Positions 18,601-28,400 of a DNA stretch of 64,000 bases are shown in pieces. This stretch comes from Opisthocomus hoazin (taxonomy: Eukaryota; Chordata; Aves; Opisthocomiformes; Opisthocomidae). Position 1 is the first letter of the stretch. Every line of letters begins with the position of its first letter. The stretch is taken from positions 10,057,216-10,121,215 of the forward strand of contig NC_134433.1 in the NCBI RefSeq assembly GCF_030867145.1, given 5' to 3'. The position numbers and the translations under genes are program-made. The notes below the pieces were generated by a model. It was not told the DNA's origin. It did not search any database and saw nothing but the letters and a program-made list of their open reading frames with translations.

Positions 18601-21600
18601 GTTTCTCGTTGTTGGGCTTCCTTCCTCACCTACATCTGTCCATGACCATTGTGCTCAGTCTGTAGGCCATGCTGGAAATGCCATTTCACACAGTGAAAAA
18701 TCCAGTGGCATTTCTCAAGGCGGTGAGCAAAACAAAGTAACAAATCCAGTTACCTACCCCAGTGCAGGTGTACCAGCAGACATTTCTCATGCCTTTGGCT
18801 GCAGAGCAAAATATTCAAAGGTCTCTGCGCCATGGGTAGTCTTCCCATACCCTCTGCATGACTTGCTTTCACATTTCAGAGATTCCTCACCAACGTTTTC
18901 CTCCATTAGTTCTCTGAGTTGAGCTCTCTGAGCTTGTGGAAGGAGGAAGATGCTGTCATAGAAAACCACATGCAGTGAATTGGGGGACCATGTCCACAAA
19001 ACTGCTAACGTGCACTCTGTGAAGGCACTCTTGCTTTCAGTTCATCTGTTTTCGTTTAGCTCTCTGATCAAGAAAGCTGTAGGTTAAGTTGAGACATTGA
19101 TGCTGATACCATGTGGAATGGAAAATCAGTAATTAAACTGGTTCTGTGTTACAAGAACCTCAGTGTCTTACTGTAACAAATCCCTTATCATAATGTTAAT
19201 GATGACAATGATGAAAAACACACAGATGTAACAGCAAATTAAATTATCAGCTTTCCTCGAGGAAACACATTTTTTCAAAACTGCTTCTCCGGTCCATGTC
19301 ATGCTGTGTGCTGTTTTTCCAGGTTTGTAGAAGGCGGCAAATACCTCCATATATCTATTCCGGATTCACTCGATGCAGATCTTTTTTCTTCCTTTGCCAC
19401 CATTTGTCATTTCATAGGTGAGTTGTTCCCGACCTGCAATTCCTGAGGCCTTGTTCACTCTAGGATATTAGATGGGAGTGACTGCAATTCGCTCAGACAG
19501 GAAGCTCAGACAGGAGGGTCGTAATCTTTCAGGATCGGTATACTCCCAAGCAAGCCCACACCCTAATGGATACCAGAGCTGCCTTACTAACCGTCCTGAT
19601 GGACAGAGAGGAGATTTTACGGGGCACCTGGCTCTGATGTTCCTACTCACTTTAAAGAGTGCCTCACTCTGATAATAGTGAGCTTTCCACCCAATCTGAA
19701 AAGGCTTTGCTGCAGGGAGTCTACCAGGGCTTCATAGGATTCCCTCCTATTCCTTTGTTCTTAAATACAATCCTCTGACTCTTACCAGCGCAGCTCTTTA
19801 ACCACCACAGCTTTATTTGAAGAAGAGTGTGACGCACATTGGAGAACTTACCACAAGACGCTGCTATTCTTTGTGGTCTGCAGCACAGACCCACCACAGG
19901 GCCTAGGAGTACTTTCAGGTTGGACGGCATAAACCTGCCTCCAGCTGATTACATCAGAGAGGGCAAGAAAAACCATACTCTCCAGCTCAGTGCCTGCGGC
20001 AGCACAGCACACACAGCTCCTGCAGCTCCATCCTGTGATGGTGTCCAACCGTGTTGTTATCTTTTGTTACACTGATGAAACACCACCTGCCACAGACCCA
20101 GGCCCTGCTGAGCTGAGTGTTGTACAGACCCAGAAGCAAAAGACCACCCTGTCCCCACAGACCTTATAATCCAAGGACAAAATAAGAAATGACAGCTGGA
20201 CACAAAGAAAGAAACAAGGGAACAAGCGTTAAGGATGTAGTCCTGAACTGAGTGTTGTGATTTGCGTGCATTGAAACCCAAGTATCAAAATCCACTTACT
20301 TGCCTTTCATTTGGCCCCAGGTTTTTTCCCAGTAGTAGTTCAGAAGTAAGTTTCTTTCTCACATCAGTTTGTGGGAGTTTGCAAAACAGACTGTAAGAGT
20401 GTATTAGCTGTAGCTCTTGTGGAAGCATATACTGTTTACTTGACAGTCTAACTGTTTACTTGGCAGCCTAGAGTAGATTAGTTAAACTGGAACGGTTATG
20501 GGTGAACACTAGACTGAAACTCTCCACATCCTCTCAGGGGAGTGTGGCTGTCCTCATGCCAGGTGGATGTTGAAGTGAGGCCATTTGTTCTCAGGTCTTA
20601 GAACAGAACTAGTATCTCATGACAGAAATAAATCAGAAAGCTCTGGTTTAGAGCTTGAAGAAAAAACCACCAAACCTCACAGTCTCTCAACAGCAGTAGA
20701 AGAAGAGGCTTTGCCCTATGAATTCTAGAGTTCAGTTGCTGATATTCCAAAAACATGTCATGCTGTCTGCTCTGGAGAGGGAGGGAAAGCATTCAAAAGG
20801 TATTAATAAAATATAGTGCCCTTCAGGCACAGGTAGCAGAGTTGATGGGGTTAGAAGCAAGTGACAGCATCATCTTAAAGCCAAGTGGGCAACCTTTAAA
20901 CCTTTCAGGGAAGAGTTTGAGTAGCTGATGTGATGCTGACCACAACTGATTGGTCCTGGTAGGCCACTTTTCTTCAATTATGTGATGGGAAGGCGACACT
21001 GATCTGTAATGAAGCATTGACTGGCCATTGTCATTTGATTCTGGTCTTCAAAGCCATGTTTTAACTCAGTGGATTTTAAAGAAAGGCAAATGCTTGCAGA
21101 AACGGGAGCTGGCAGTGCCCATCTGCTGCTGTCAGGGTTCATGAGGGTTCCTGTCGCTCAGGCTGCTAGCCTGTCAGCTGTCACTGAATTAGCACTCGAC
21201 TGTGCCATTGGAAGCTTGATTTCCCAGATTGCTAATTTGTGATTGACATTTCTTTACTCAGACACTCAGCTGGATCATGGAGCGGTGCTGGTGTTCTCCA
21301 GCCTGGGGATAAGCCGGAGCAGCACGGTAACCATGGCCTATCTTATGCATTCCTGTCAGTTTTCCCTGAAGGTACGTCACCGTCGTATTTCCCACAGATA
21401 CTGGCTGGGTCTGCAGTTTATTTCTGTTTCTGAAGCCTCATTACTGTCATAATGAGAAAGACATTACCTGTGCTTTCATGCAGACTAGCCACCTGATAAT
21501 GTAACAGATTCTTTTACATCAGGTTGTATCTTCTTCACAGCATTAAGGAGATGGCTTAGATGTGCTTTTGGATCTGTGAGTCCTTACCCTGGCACCTGTG

Positions 21601-23914
21601 ATGTTCTTACATTTCACAGAATCACAGAATGTTTGGGGTTAGAAGGGACCTCTGTGGGTCACCCAGCCCAACCCCCTGCCAAAGCAGGGTCACCCAGAGC
21701 AGGCTGCACAGGACCTTGTCCAGGCGGGTCTTGAATATCTCCAGAGAAGGAGACTCCACCACCTCCCTGGGCAGCCTGGGCCAGGGCTCCATCACCCTCA
21801 GAGGGAAGTTCTTCTTCCTTATGTTCAGATGGAACTTCCTATTTCTATTTCTCTACTTAACCACGGGCCTATAAAAATGAATCTCTCCTGGAGCTGAGAA
21901 ATGGAGGCTCTGGAAGCTGTTGGAGTTAATCCCATCTCTTAATACCATGGGGTTACAGGGAAATTCAGAACCCAGTGCTTTCAGGGCACTGATTTACCAC
22001 TGGGCTCAGCAGCACTGGCTTCTTCCAAAATCCTGTTGTATTTCTCCAGAAGCAATCCCCTCCCACAGGTAGCACTGTAGAGAAATCTGGAATGGGATAA
22101 TACTATCCCGGAAGGGAAGTACAGGTTAAATGCCCAGTACGCTCTGCTCTGTAGCCCTGAATAATGTAAGAAAAACAATTAATGACAGCTGAGAATGACC
22201 TGGCTGTGCAGCAGCCTGGCGGCCTCTCCCCGGGTGCCAGGCCCTTCTTCCCTTCCCACACAACCCGTGGGCATCGGGCGGCCGTAGGCACCATCCCATG
22301 GCGCCTGCTTCACACAGCGCGGGATCGTTCCCATGGGAACCGAGAGGTGTCTCCTTAAAAATCTTGTCCTTGTTTGGAAAGTGCTTCCTCCTTTGGGAGC
22401 TTGAAAGGATTGATCCAGGCTTCACTGAAGCTGGACTTGTATCTAATCATTTAATTGATTTTGTGCAAACACTTGCAACACGAGCAAATCTCTCGCTATC
22501 GCTGTGTGCCAATGGGTAGTTTCAGGTTGACTGTGCCAGCAGGGCTGCAGACGCTCTTTTGTCTCTGCTGCTAATGCTGGGTGGGATTGCTCCTGCACAC
22601 TGATAACCATTCGCTCGCACGCTAAATTACCAGAGGTGCTTGCAACGGCAGTGCAAAAGTCAAAGGCTGATCCTTGCAATTTCTCGGAGTTGGTATCAAC
22701 GGGTTGGTCTCAGCATTTTACTAAGTGCTAAAAAAAAGAAGAGGAAGAGGTTGACAGGGCAGTGGTGTGGCGTGGCTGGCTTGGAAGCGCTTGCCCGTGG
22801 TCGGCTGGGCAAAGCTTTCCTGGGGGATTGCCCTGGCAGACAAGTTTGTTTCTTGCAGACAAAAGCAGTGCAACAGATTCCCTTGTGATCCTTCAGCCAA
22901 TCTAAGCAAAGATCTTTGAAAGCTTCCAAAGACGTGGGTATTGCAAAAGAAAGGCAGATTTGGGTCGTGCGGCCCCTTATTCTATTAGTAATTGATATGT
23001 GAGTGGGTCTGTTGAGTTCAGGGGAACTAGAGACACTCATACCGTGGGCCCAGAGGAGTAAATATTGGAAGGTCAGCTTTGGAGCCTGCAGAATCACTGA
23101 GATTAGCAAAACAAACTAATGGAGCGCTATCGTCTGACCTTTGGTCTCGTTGCGCTTGAGCAACCCTCCGAGTGCGAGGGGCAATCTGTTTGCAAAGCGG
23201 GAAGATGAGCACCGCTGGGTAAACCCAAGGATGCAGCTGCTGTAAAGAGAAGTAATGCCAGTGTGTTTGGCCTGTGTGTAGTAGAGTTCCTAGCTGATTA
23301 CATGGAACTAACAAGTAATTAAGATGGCAGTAATTAATGCAGTGGGATAACAGGAGGTTCATAGCTGCTCTGCCACAACAGGTCACACCGATCCAGAAAC
23401 ATGATAACCTTTGTTGCTTACCTGTGAATAGCTGATACTTCGCTGCCTCGCTTATCATCTGTGGAAGAAACAGCATTTTAGGGTAAAAATCCAGGACTGC
23501 ATTCCTCCACCGGTGTCAAATAACGCAAGCTACCTGCCAGGCAGTGAAAGCAGGCTGCCCTGCCCTCGTATCGAGGAGAGCAGAGCATGAAGGTGACAGG
23601 CTTCTCTGAAGGTCCCATCTGGAACCAGCCTGTCCAAAGTCTTACCTGCAGGTTCTCGGTGTCCAACGCGGGGAGCAAACACAAAGCTGTGTTCTCTACA
23701 AGCGTGGCTGCTTCTTGTACACACCCGAGATTCACTTTCAGTTGAAATTCCTGACACTTCTTTGCTTTCCTTCTGCTTACAGAGAGCCTGGGACTACGTT
23801 CTGGAATGCAAACCAAACATGAGACCACACCGGGGCTTTGTGAAACAGCTCTCAGACTGGGAGGCCCAGCTCTACGGGACCACGCTCACTGATGTCTCTG
23901 AACCAAATTACTGA
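12610..23914 (+). CDS. STYXL1: STYXL1 (MK-STYX) pseudophosphatase, 8 coding exons, complete
   Basis: STYXL1 is a catalytically dead dual-specificity-phosphatase-like protein. In mammals it is reported to bind PTPMT1 at mitochondria and G3BP1 in stress-granule control. Coding exons: 12610-12703, 14555-14616, 15091-15217, 16536-16681, 18072-18217, 19323-19417, 21262-21371, 23783-23914. Phase closes to 303 residues (human 313). An N-terminal rhodanese/CH2-type domain (about 1-140) contains [12 protein letters not shown] and [19 protein letters not shown]. The phosphatase-like domain follows (about 144-300) from [14 protein letters not shown]. The PTP signature HCxxGxxRS is replaced by FSSLGISRS (235-243): Ser236 sits where the catalytic Cys would be, while Arg242 is kept. 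Between Cys-rich residues 68-85 and exon 4 lies a run of six Glu (88-93). I chose the exon 3 acceptor at 15090 because it keeps phase and best matches the human protein. No canonical AATAAA was seen soon after the stop, so the 3' end is open. Confidence 0.95.
15091..15217 (+). CDS. STYXL1: STYXL1 coding exon 3 with acidic run and clustered acceptors
   Basis: This exon encodes residues 53-94: [15 protein letters not shown], then VRYCVVYD, a Cys-rich stretch and six consecutive Glu. Three AG dinucleotides lie close together, ending at 15090, 15100 and 15105. The first and third are in frame with exon 2; the middle one shifts the frame. The first gives the best match to the human EYLLPESVDLECVKYC region and has the best pyrimidine tract. 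Confidence 0.85.
16536..16681 (+). CDS. STYXL1: STYXL1 coding exon 4: end of rhodanese-like domain
   Basis: This exon encodes residues 95-143 (first codon split), including [13 protein letters not shown] and [14 protein letters not shown]. These align with the human HPVYILKGGYERF and FLRTQKIIWMPQ. The acceptor is TCATCAG and the donor CAG/GTGAGA. Confidence 0.93.
21262..21371 (+). CDS. STYXL1: STYXL1 coding exon 7: inactive phosphatase signature
   Basis: This exon encodes residues 224-260 and contains [20 protein letters not shown]. In active dual-specificity phosphatases the loop reads HCxxGxxRS. Here Phe235-Ser236 replaces His-Cys, while Gly239 and Arg242 remain. The human paralogue position reads FSTQGISRS, so loss of the nucleophile is conserved and not a sequencing error. 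Confidence 0.95.
21614..21850 (-). mobile_element. CR1 LINE fragment, 3' end, in STYXL1 intron 7
   Basis: The plus strand begins TCACAGAATCACAGAATG and continues with the conserved CR1 3' stretch (GGGACCTCTGTGGGTCACCC and onward), so the element reads on the minus strand, antisense to STYXL1. It is 5'-truncated, as nearly all CR1 copies are, and its open frame is a remnant of the reverse-transcriptase C-terminus. It starts about 240 bp after the STYXL1 exon 7 donor. Confidence 0.92.
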
Positions 23915-24647
23915 CAGGTAGCAAAGAGCACCCAGCAGGGAAAGGCGCTTCCCTGTCCCTCCCACTGCGTCCGTAGAAAGCTCCTTGAACTCAGTTTGAA
24001 AAAAGAAAAGTAATGGAAGGGCTTTCATCTTCAGCTCCAGTATTGTTTTGGACAAGTTTTGGAGCTGTTAGGGGAACTCGCCGGCAGTTTGGGGAAAGCA
24101 AATCCTGCAGGATGTGTCCCGGTGCGTGCCGCTCACCTCTTCTGTGAGCAGAGGGGATTATAACCCCGTTATCGAGTGTGCTCCTTACCCGGGGCATGGG
24201 GAAGTCATCAGGGCTCTCTCTGAAAAGGCTCGGCCATTCATAGCCCGGGAAGGTAAATGTAGAGTCTGACCGTGCCCGCGTCCAGCCCGGGTCGCTGAGG
24301 ACAGAATGTCCCCGTGGCAGCAGTCCCTCCGCTCCGCGTGCGCCTGCTCAGCCGCCCGCAGAGGCGGACGCGGCCTCTCGCAGACCGGCTGGTCGGACCG
24401 CCTGGCCAGGCCGCGCGTCCCACGTGCCCCAGCACAGCAGAGGGTGGGTTCAGATGGCGTGTTCTTGGCACGGCTGCTGAGCTGGAAGTGTCGCTCCTGC
24501 TCCGGGAAACCTGACCTCGCCGCTGTCCTACTGCACCGTGAACTCTGCACTGACACCACACCATAAAACATCACAGAAAGCTCTCCCGGCCCTTCCTTGT
24601 GCTCTGGGTGATGGATTTACCGTTTTTTCTTCAATTTAGATCACACC
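23915..24647 (+). other. STYXL1 3' UTR and intergenic DNA
   Basis: The 730 bp after the STYXL1 stop codon has no recognised gene. The 24230-24500 part is CpG-rich. There is no canonical AATAAA; an ATAAAA at about 24564 is the nearest variant. The 3' UTR boundary cannot be set from sequence. Confidence 0.5.
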
Positions 24648-24661
24648 CCCCCCCCCCCCCC
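24643..24661. repeat. Poly-C / poly-G homopolymer, about 18 nt
   Basis: An uninterrupted run of C on the plus strand (G on the minus strand) after ATCACA. It opens the C-rich block upstream of TMEM120A and is likely length-variable and hard to sequence. Confidence 0.85.
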
Positions 24662-24667
24662 GGTCTG

Positions 24668-24702
24668 TAATTCAAATACAGACCTCATTTGTATTTGAAT
24701 TA
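24668..24702. repeat. Perfect 13-bp inverted repeat, 9-nt loop
   Basis: TAATTCAAATACA (24668-24680) is the exact reverse complement of TGTATTTGAATTA (24690-24702). The AT-rich hairpin stands out between a poly-C run and a GC-rich minisatellite. I recognise no transposon terminus in it. Confidence 0.85.
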
Positions 24703-24829
24703 GGGATGAATTTGGGATTTGAATTTGGTCAGGGATGGACCCAGCCAGCCTCGGCCGTGCTGTCGCTGCAGGGACCCCAAGGACGATGCAGGCCGCCCCT
24801 CTGAGCCCCCAGGCACCCTGTGTGCCCTG

Positions 24830-25205
24830 GGGGTGTCTGCCCTGCCCCTGCCCCTGCCCCTCCCGTGTGTGCCCGGGGGGGTCCTGCCCTGCCCCTGCCC
24901 TTCCCCTGTGTGCCCGGGGGGATCTGCTCTGCCCCTGCCCCTGCCCCTGCCCCTGCCCCTGCCCTGCGTGCCCGGGGGGTCCTGCCCTGCCCCTGCCCTT
25001 CCCCTGTGTGCCCGGGGGGATCTGCTCTGCCCCTGCCCCTGCCCCTGCCCTGCGTGCTCGGGGGTTCCTGTCCTGCCCCTGCCCTGCGTGCCCGGGGGGT
25101 CCTGTCCTGTCCTGTCCTGTCCTGTCCTGTCCTGCCCCTGCCCCTGCCCCTGCCCCTGCCCCTGCCCCTGCCCCTGCCCCTGCCCCTGCCCCTGCGTGCC
25201 CGGGG
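24830..25205. repeat. C-rich minisatellite upstream of TMEM120A
   Basis: A hexamer CCCCTG/CCTGCC array is interrupted by seven copies of a TGCCCGGGGGG block (near 24868, 24908, 24968, 25009, 25057, 25088 and 25196), giving a higher-order repeat of variable spacing. It includes (CCTGT)6 at 25101-25130 and about ten CCCCTG hexamers from 25132. The complementary strand is G-rich and G-quadruplex prone. Long open frames on both strands here are repeat artefacts without stop codons. Confidence 0.92.
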
Positions 25206-25387
25206 GGGTCCGGCCCTGCCCTGCCCCGCCCCACTCCGCGCTGCCATTTCCAAGGAAAACCACACCGCAGCCGCCCCCGCCCCCGCTCCTGGCCCCGCCC
25301 CCGCCCCGCCCCGCCGGGGGGCGTGCCCGGAAGCGGGGCGGGAGGCGGTGGCCGCCCAGCGCAGCCCGGTGTGGCGGGGCCGGGGCT

Positions 25388-25437
25388 GTCCGTCCGTCCG
25401 TCCGTCTGTCCGTCCGCCCGCCCGCCCGCCCGCCGCC
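25388..25437 (+). repeat. TMEM120A: Tetranucleotide repeat in the TMEM120A 5' leader
   Basis: GTCC/CCGT units pass into CGCC/CCCG units and end directly at the TMEM120A start codon. The run is GC-rich, lies in the expected 5' UTR and supplies the CCGCC of the Kozak context. Confidence 0.9.
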
Positions 25438-28400
25438 ATGGCCGCCACGGCCGCCACGGCCTGCGGGGCCTCGGCCGCCGAGTGCCTGCGGGAGTGGGAG
25501 GAGCTGCAGGACGGCTACCAGCGCATCCAGGTACCGGGACACCCCCGGGACACCCCCGCCTGGCGGCCGTTACCCTCTGCCGGGGTCTCCCGCGGGGGTG
25601 CCGGCGGCTTGGCCCGGTGTGCCGAGCTCCCGCGCTGCCGGGGGCCGCTGGAAGGGGACGCGGCGGGGCTGGCGGGAGCCAGGGCCGGGCAGCGCCGTGC
25701 CCCGGCCCGCGGTGGGGAGGCCGCCGGGTTCCCGAGGCGCTACCCGGTGGGGCACGGCCCGGAGCAGGGCCTGCGGGGGCTGCTTCACGGCCCTGACCAG
25801 CCCGCAGCCAGGCCCCCAGGGGAGCCGGCAGCGGAACGGGGCACCCATCCCAACGCCTCACTCCACCCCGGCACCCTCCCTCCAGCGGCCGACCCCCTGG
25901 GCTGGCCGGGGGCTCCGTGCCGGGAAGGTGCCCGGTGTCGGGACGTGCCCACCCGCTTCGTGTCACCCGCAGGGTGCTCGCTGCCCGGGGACGGAGGGTG
26001 CAGCTGGCACGGGAGTCACCCAAGGAAAAGGTTGGCTGATCGTCTGCGGTTCGGGTCGCCCAGCTGTGTCTGCACCCGCTCCCTGTCCCCTGCCTTCTGC
26101 GCCGGGCGAAGCGGATGTGGTTGCGGACACGTCGGAGCTGTGCCCAGATCTGGGGCAAGGGAGGCTTTGAGAAACCTCCTCTTGCTCCACAGGGGTTGCG
26201 CGGACATCCCCGGGTCACCCACTGTGAGCCCTGCGTGCAGCCACGCAGTGCCGGCCCTCTCCTTCGGAAACCGTCTGCTGGGCTGGCTCCCGCTCCAGGC
26301 GGGGTCCGAGCGCGGTGCCGGACGGCGTGCGGAGCTGGGTCTGAGCGCGGTGCCGGACGGCGTGCGGAGCTGGGTCCGAGCGCGGTGCCGGACGGCGTGC
26401 GGAGCAGCAGGACTCGGCTGGCACCGCTAACCAAGCTGTCACAAAAGCCGCTCGCTCTCGGTGAACTCCGGAGTGAGAGAAGCAGGCGGCTCCAGGTGGG
26501 AGCAGGAAGGTTTGATGGTGGAACAGGAAAGTTTGATGGTGGAGCAGGGAGCGGGGCCATGAATCGCTGCCTGGGGTCCGCTTCCACCCCGCCGCTGCCT
26601 GTCGGCGGAGGGAGAAGGCGTTGCTTCCCTCCCCTGCGTCTCGGTTTGACGTTTGTCCTCTGGGAACAGCTCTGAGATCTGCTGATAAAGCGCTCGATAA
26701 GAGGTGCGGAGGCTAAAACGTGCACGCGTCAGGGTCTGGTCCAAGGGTTGTTGCGAGCAGCATTTAATTCCCGGGTGGAGGTGGCGTCCGGGCTGCCCGT
26801 GGTCGAGGTGAGGCTGTTCTCCAGCTGACCCGGACAAGAATGAGCATTGATCCAGCATGCTCTCCCCTTTCCTTTCTAAATATAGCGAAGAATGGCATCT
26901 AGCCTTACCCAGGTGCAGCTGGGTTACCACCACGCGAGGAGCAGGGCCGTTGGCTGCAGCCCTGCTGCAGGCCCGTCCTCTTTGTCCGGCTCGTTGCCCG
27001 GCTCCTTCCAGCTTCCCCGGGGTGCTCGGGACGGAGCCCCAGAGCCACGAGTCGGGGCAGCGGCAGGCACGCCACGAATGCTTGTTCCATCTTGGCAGCC
27101 AAAGCCACCGCTCCCGGGTGGCGGTGGCCCTCAGCTGTAGCCTTGGCCCCAGCAGAGTTCTTCTCCGAGCCCTTCCTCTCCCCTGCGCTGCAGTCGGTGG
27201 CTTCCCAACCACGGGAGCAGCCCTGGAGTGGGACCGCGTTGCTGGCTGGGCTGGCACAGCCCGGGGCCGGACCGGGCTGTGCCCTTGCAGGTACCTGCCC
27301 TGGCGCTGGGGACGGACGTCCCCACGGGAGCAGGGCTGGCTGCGGGCTCCCCAGGCACGCCTGGCCTCCTGCCCCAGCTGCTGTACAGGTGAAGATAAAG
27401 ATGGTTTTTAGCAGATCAGCATCATCAACAGATGGGCAGGTGCCCGCGCAGAGGGCCCGAGGGCAGGGGTGGCTGGGCAGGCGGCTGTCGTGCATGCCGG
27501 TCTCTCCTTCGCAGGATAATCACAAGCTGTACAAGCAGAAACTCGAGGAGCTGACCAAGCTCCAGGACGGGATCTCCAGCTCCATCGCACGGCAGAAGAA
27601 GCGGCTGAAGGAGCTGTCGTTGTCCCTCAAAAAGTAAGTTGGTGTCCTGGGACGGGAGGGGAGAGCTGTGAGGATGGTAATGAGATGCTAATGAGCTCTT
27701 CTCACGGCTCTGTCCCTGAAGCAAACCTTACTGCGGCCTCACCGGCAGCACAGTCCTGCCGAGGTCTGGACTCATTCGGGCAGATCTCCCTCAGCTTCCC
27801 TTTCCTCTGCCCCGGTTTGTGCCTGGTTTGCAGTGCAAAGCGTGCAAGGGCTTTGTGGGTGACCTGACCCGCCGCCCTCCCGCACAAAGCTCTCTCCGTC
27901 CTTCCTTGAGGAGAAGACCCATCTGGCCTCACCTCGCTCTCACTCCTGCTTCAGAGGAGCTCACCCTGCAGACAGAGCCGTGGACTTGCCTCCAGTCCAT
28001 CTTCCCCGTCCTTGGGGTGTCCTTGTCCGAGCCGGTCCCGTATCACAGAATCACAGAATGTTCGGGGTTGGAAGTGACCTCTGTGAGTCACCCAGCCCAA
28101 CCCCCTGCCCAAGCAGGGTCACCCAGAGCAGGCTGCACAGCACCGCATCCAGGCGGGGCTTGAATATCTCCAGAGAAGGAGACTCCACAGCCTCCCTGGG
28201 CAGCCTGGGCCAGGGCTCCGTCACCCTCAGAGGGAAGAAGTTCTTCCTCATGTTCAGACAGAACTTCCTCTGCTTCAGTTTGTGCCCATGGCCCCTTGTC
28301 CTGTCGCTGGGCACCACTGAACAGAGTCTGGCCCCATCCTCCTGACACCCACCCTTGAGATCTTTATCAGCATTGATAAGGTCCCCTCTCAGCCTTCTCT

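Noticed and set aside
24641-26725. A 694-codon minus-strand frame and several overlapping 240-540-codon frames on both strands
   Set aside because: They are stop-free because of the C/G-rich minisatellite and CpG-rich promoter and intron; the translations are Gly-Gln-Ala-Arg or Pro-Cys-Leu repeats. The real gene here is TMEM120A exon 1.
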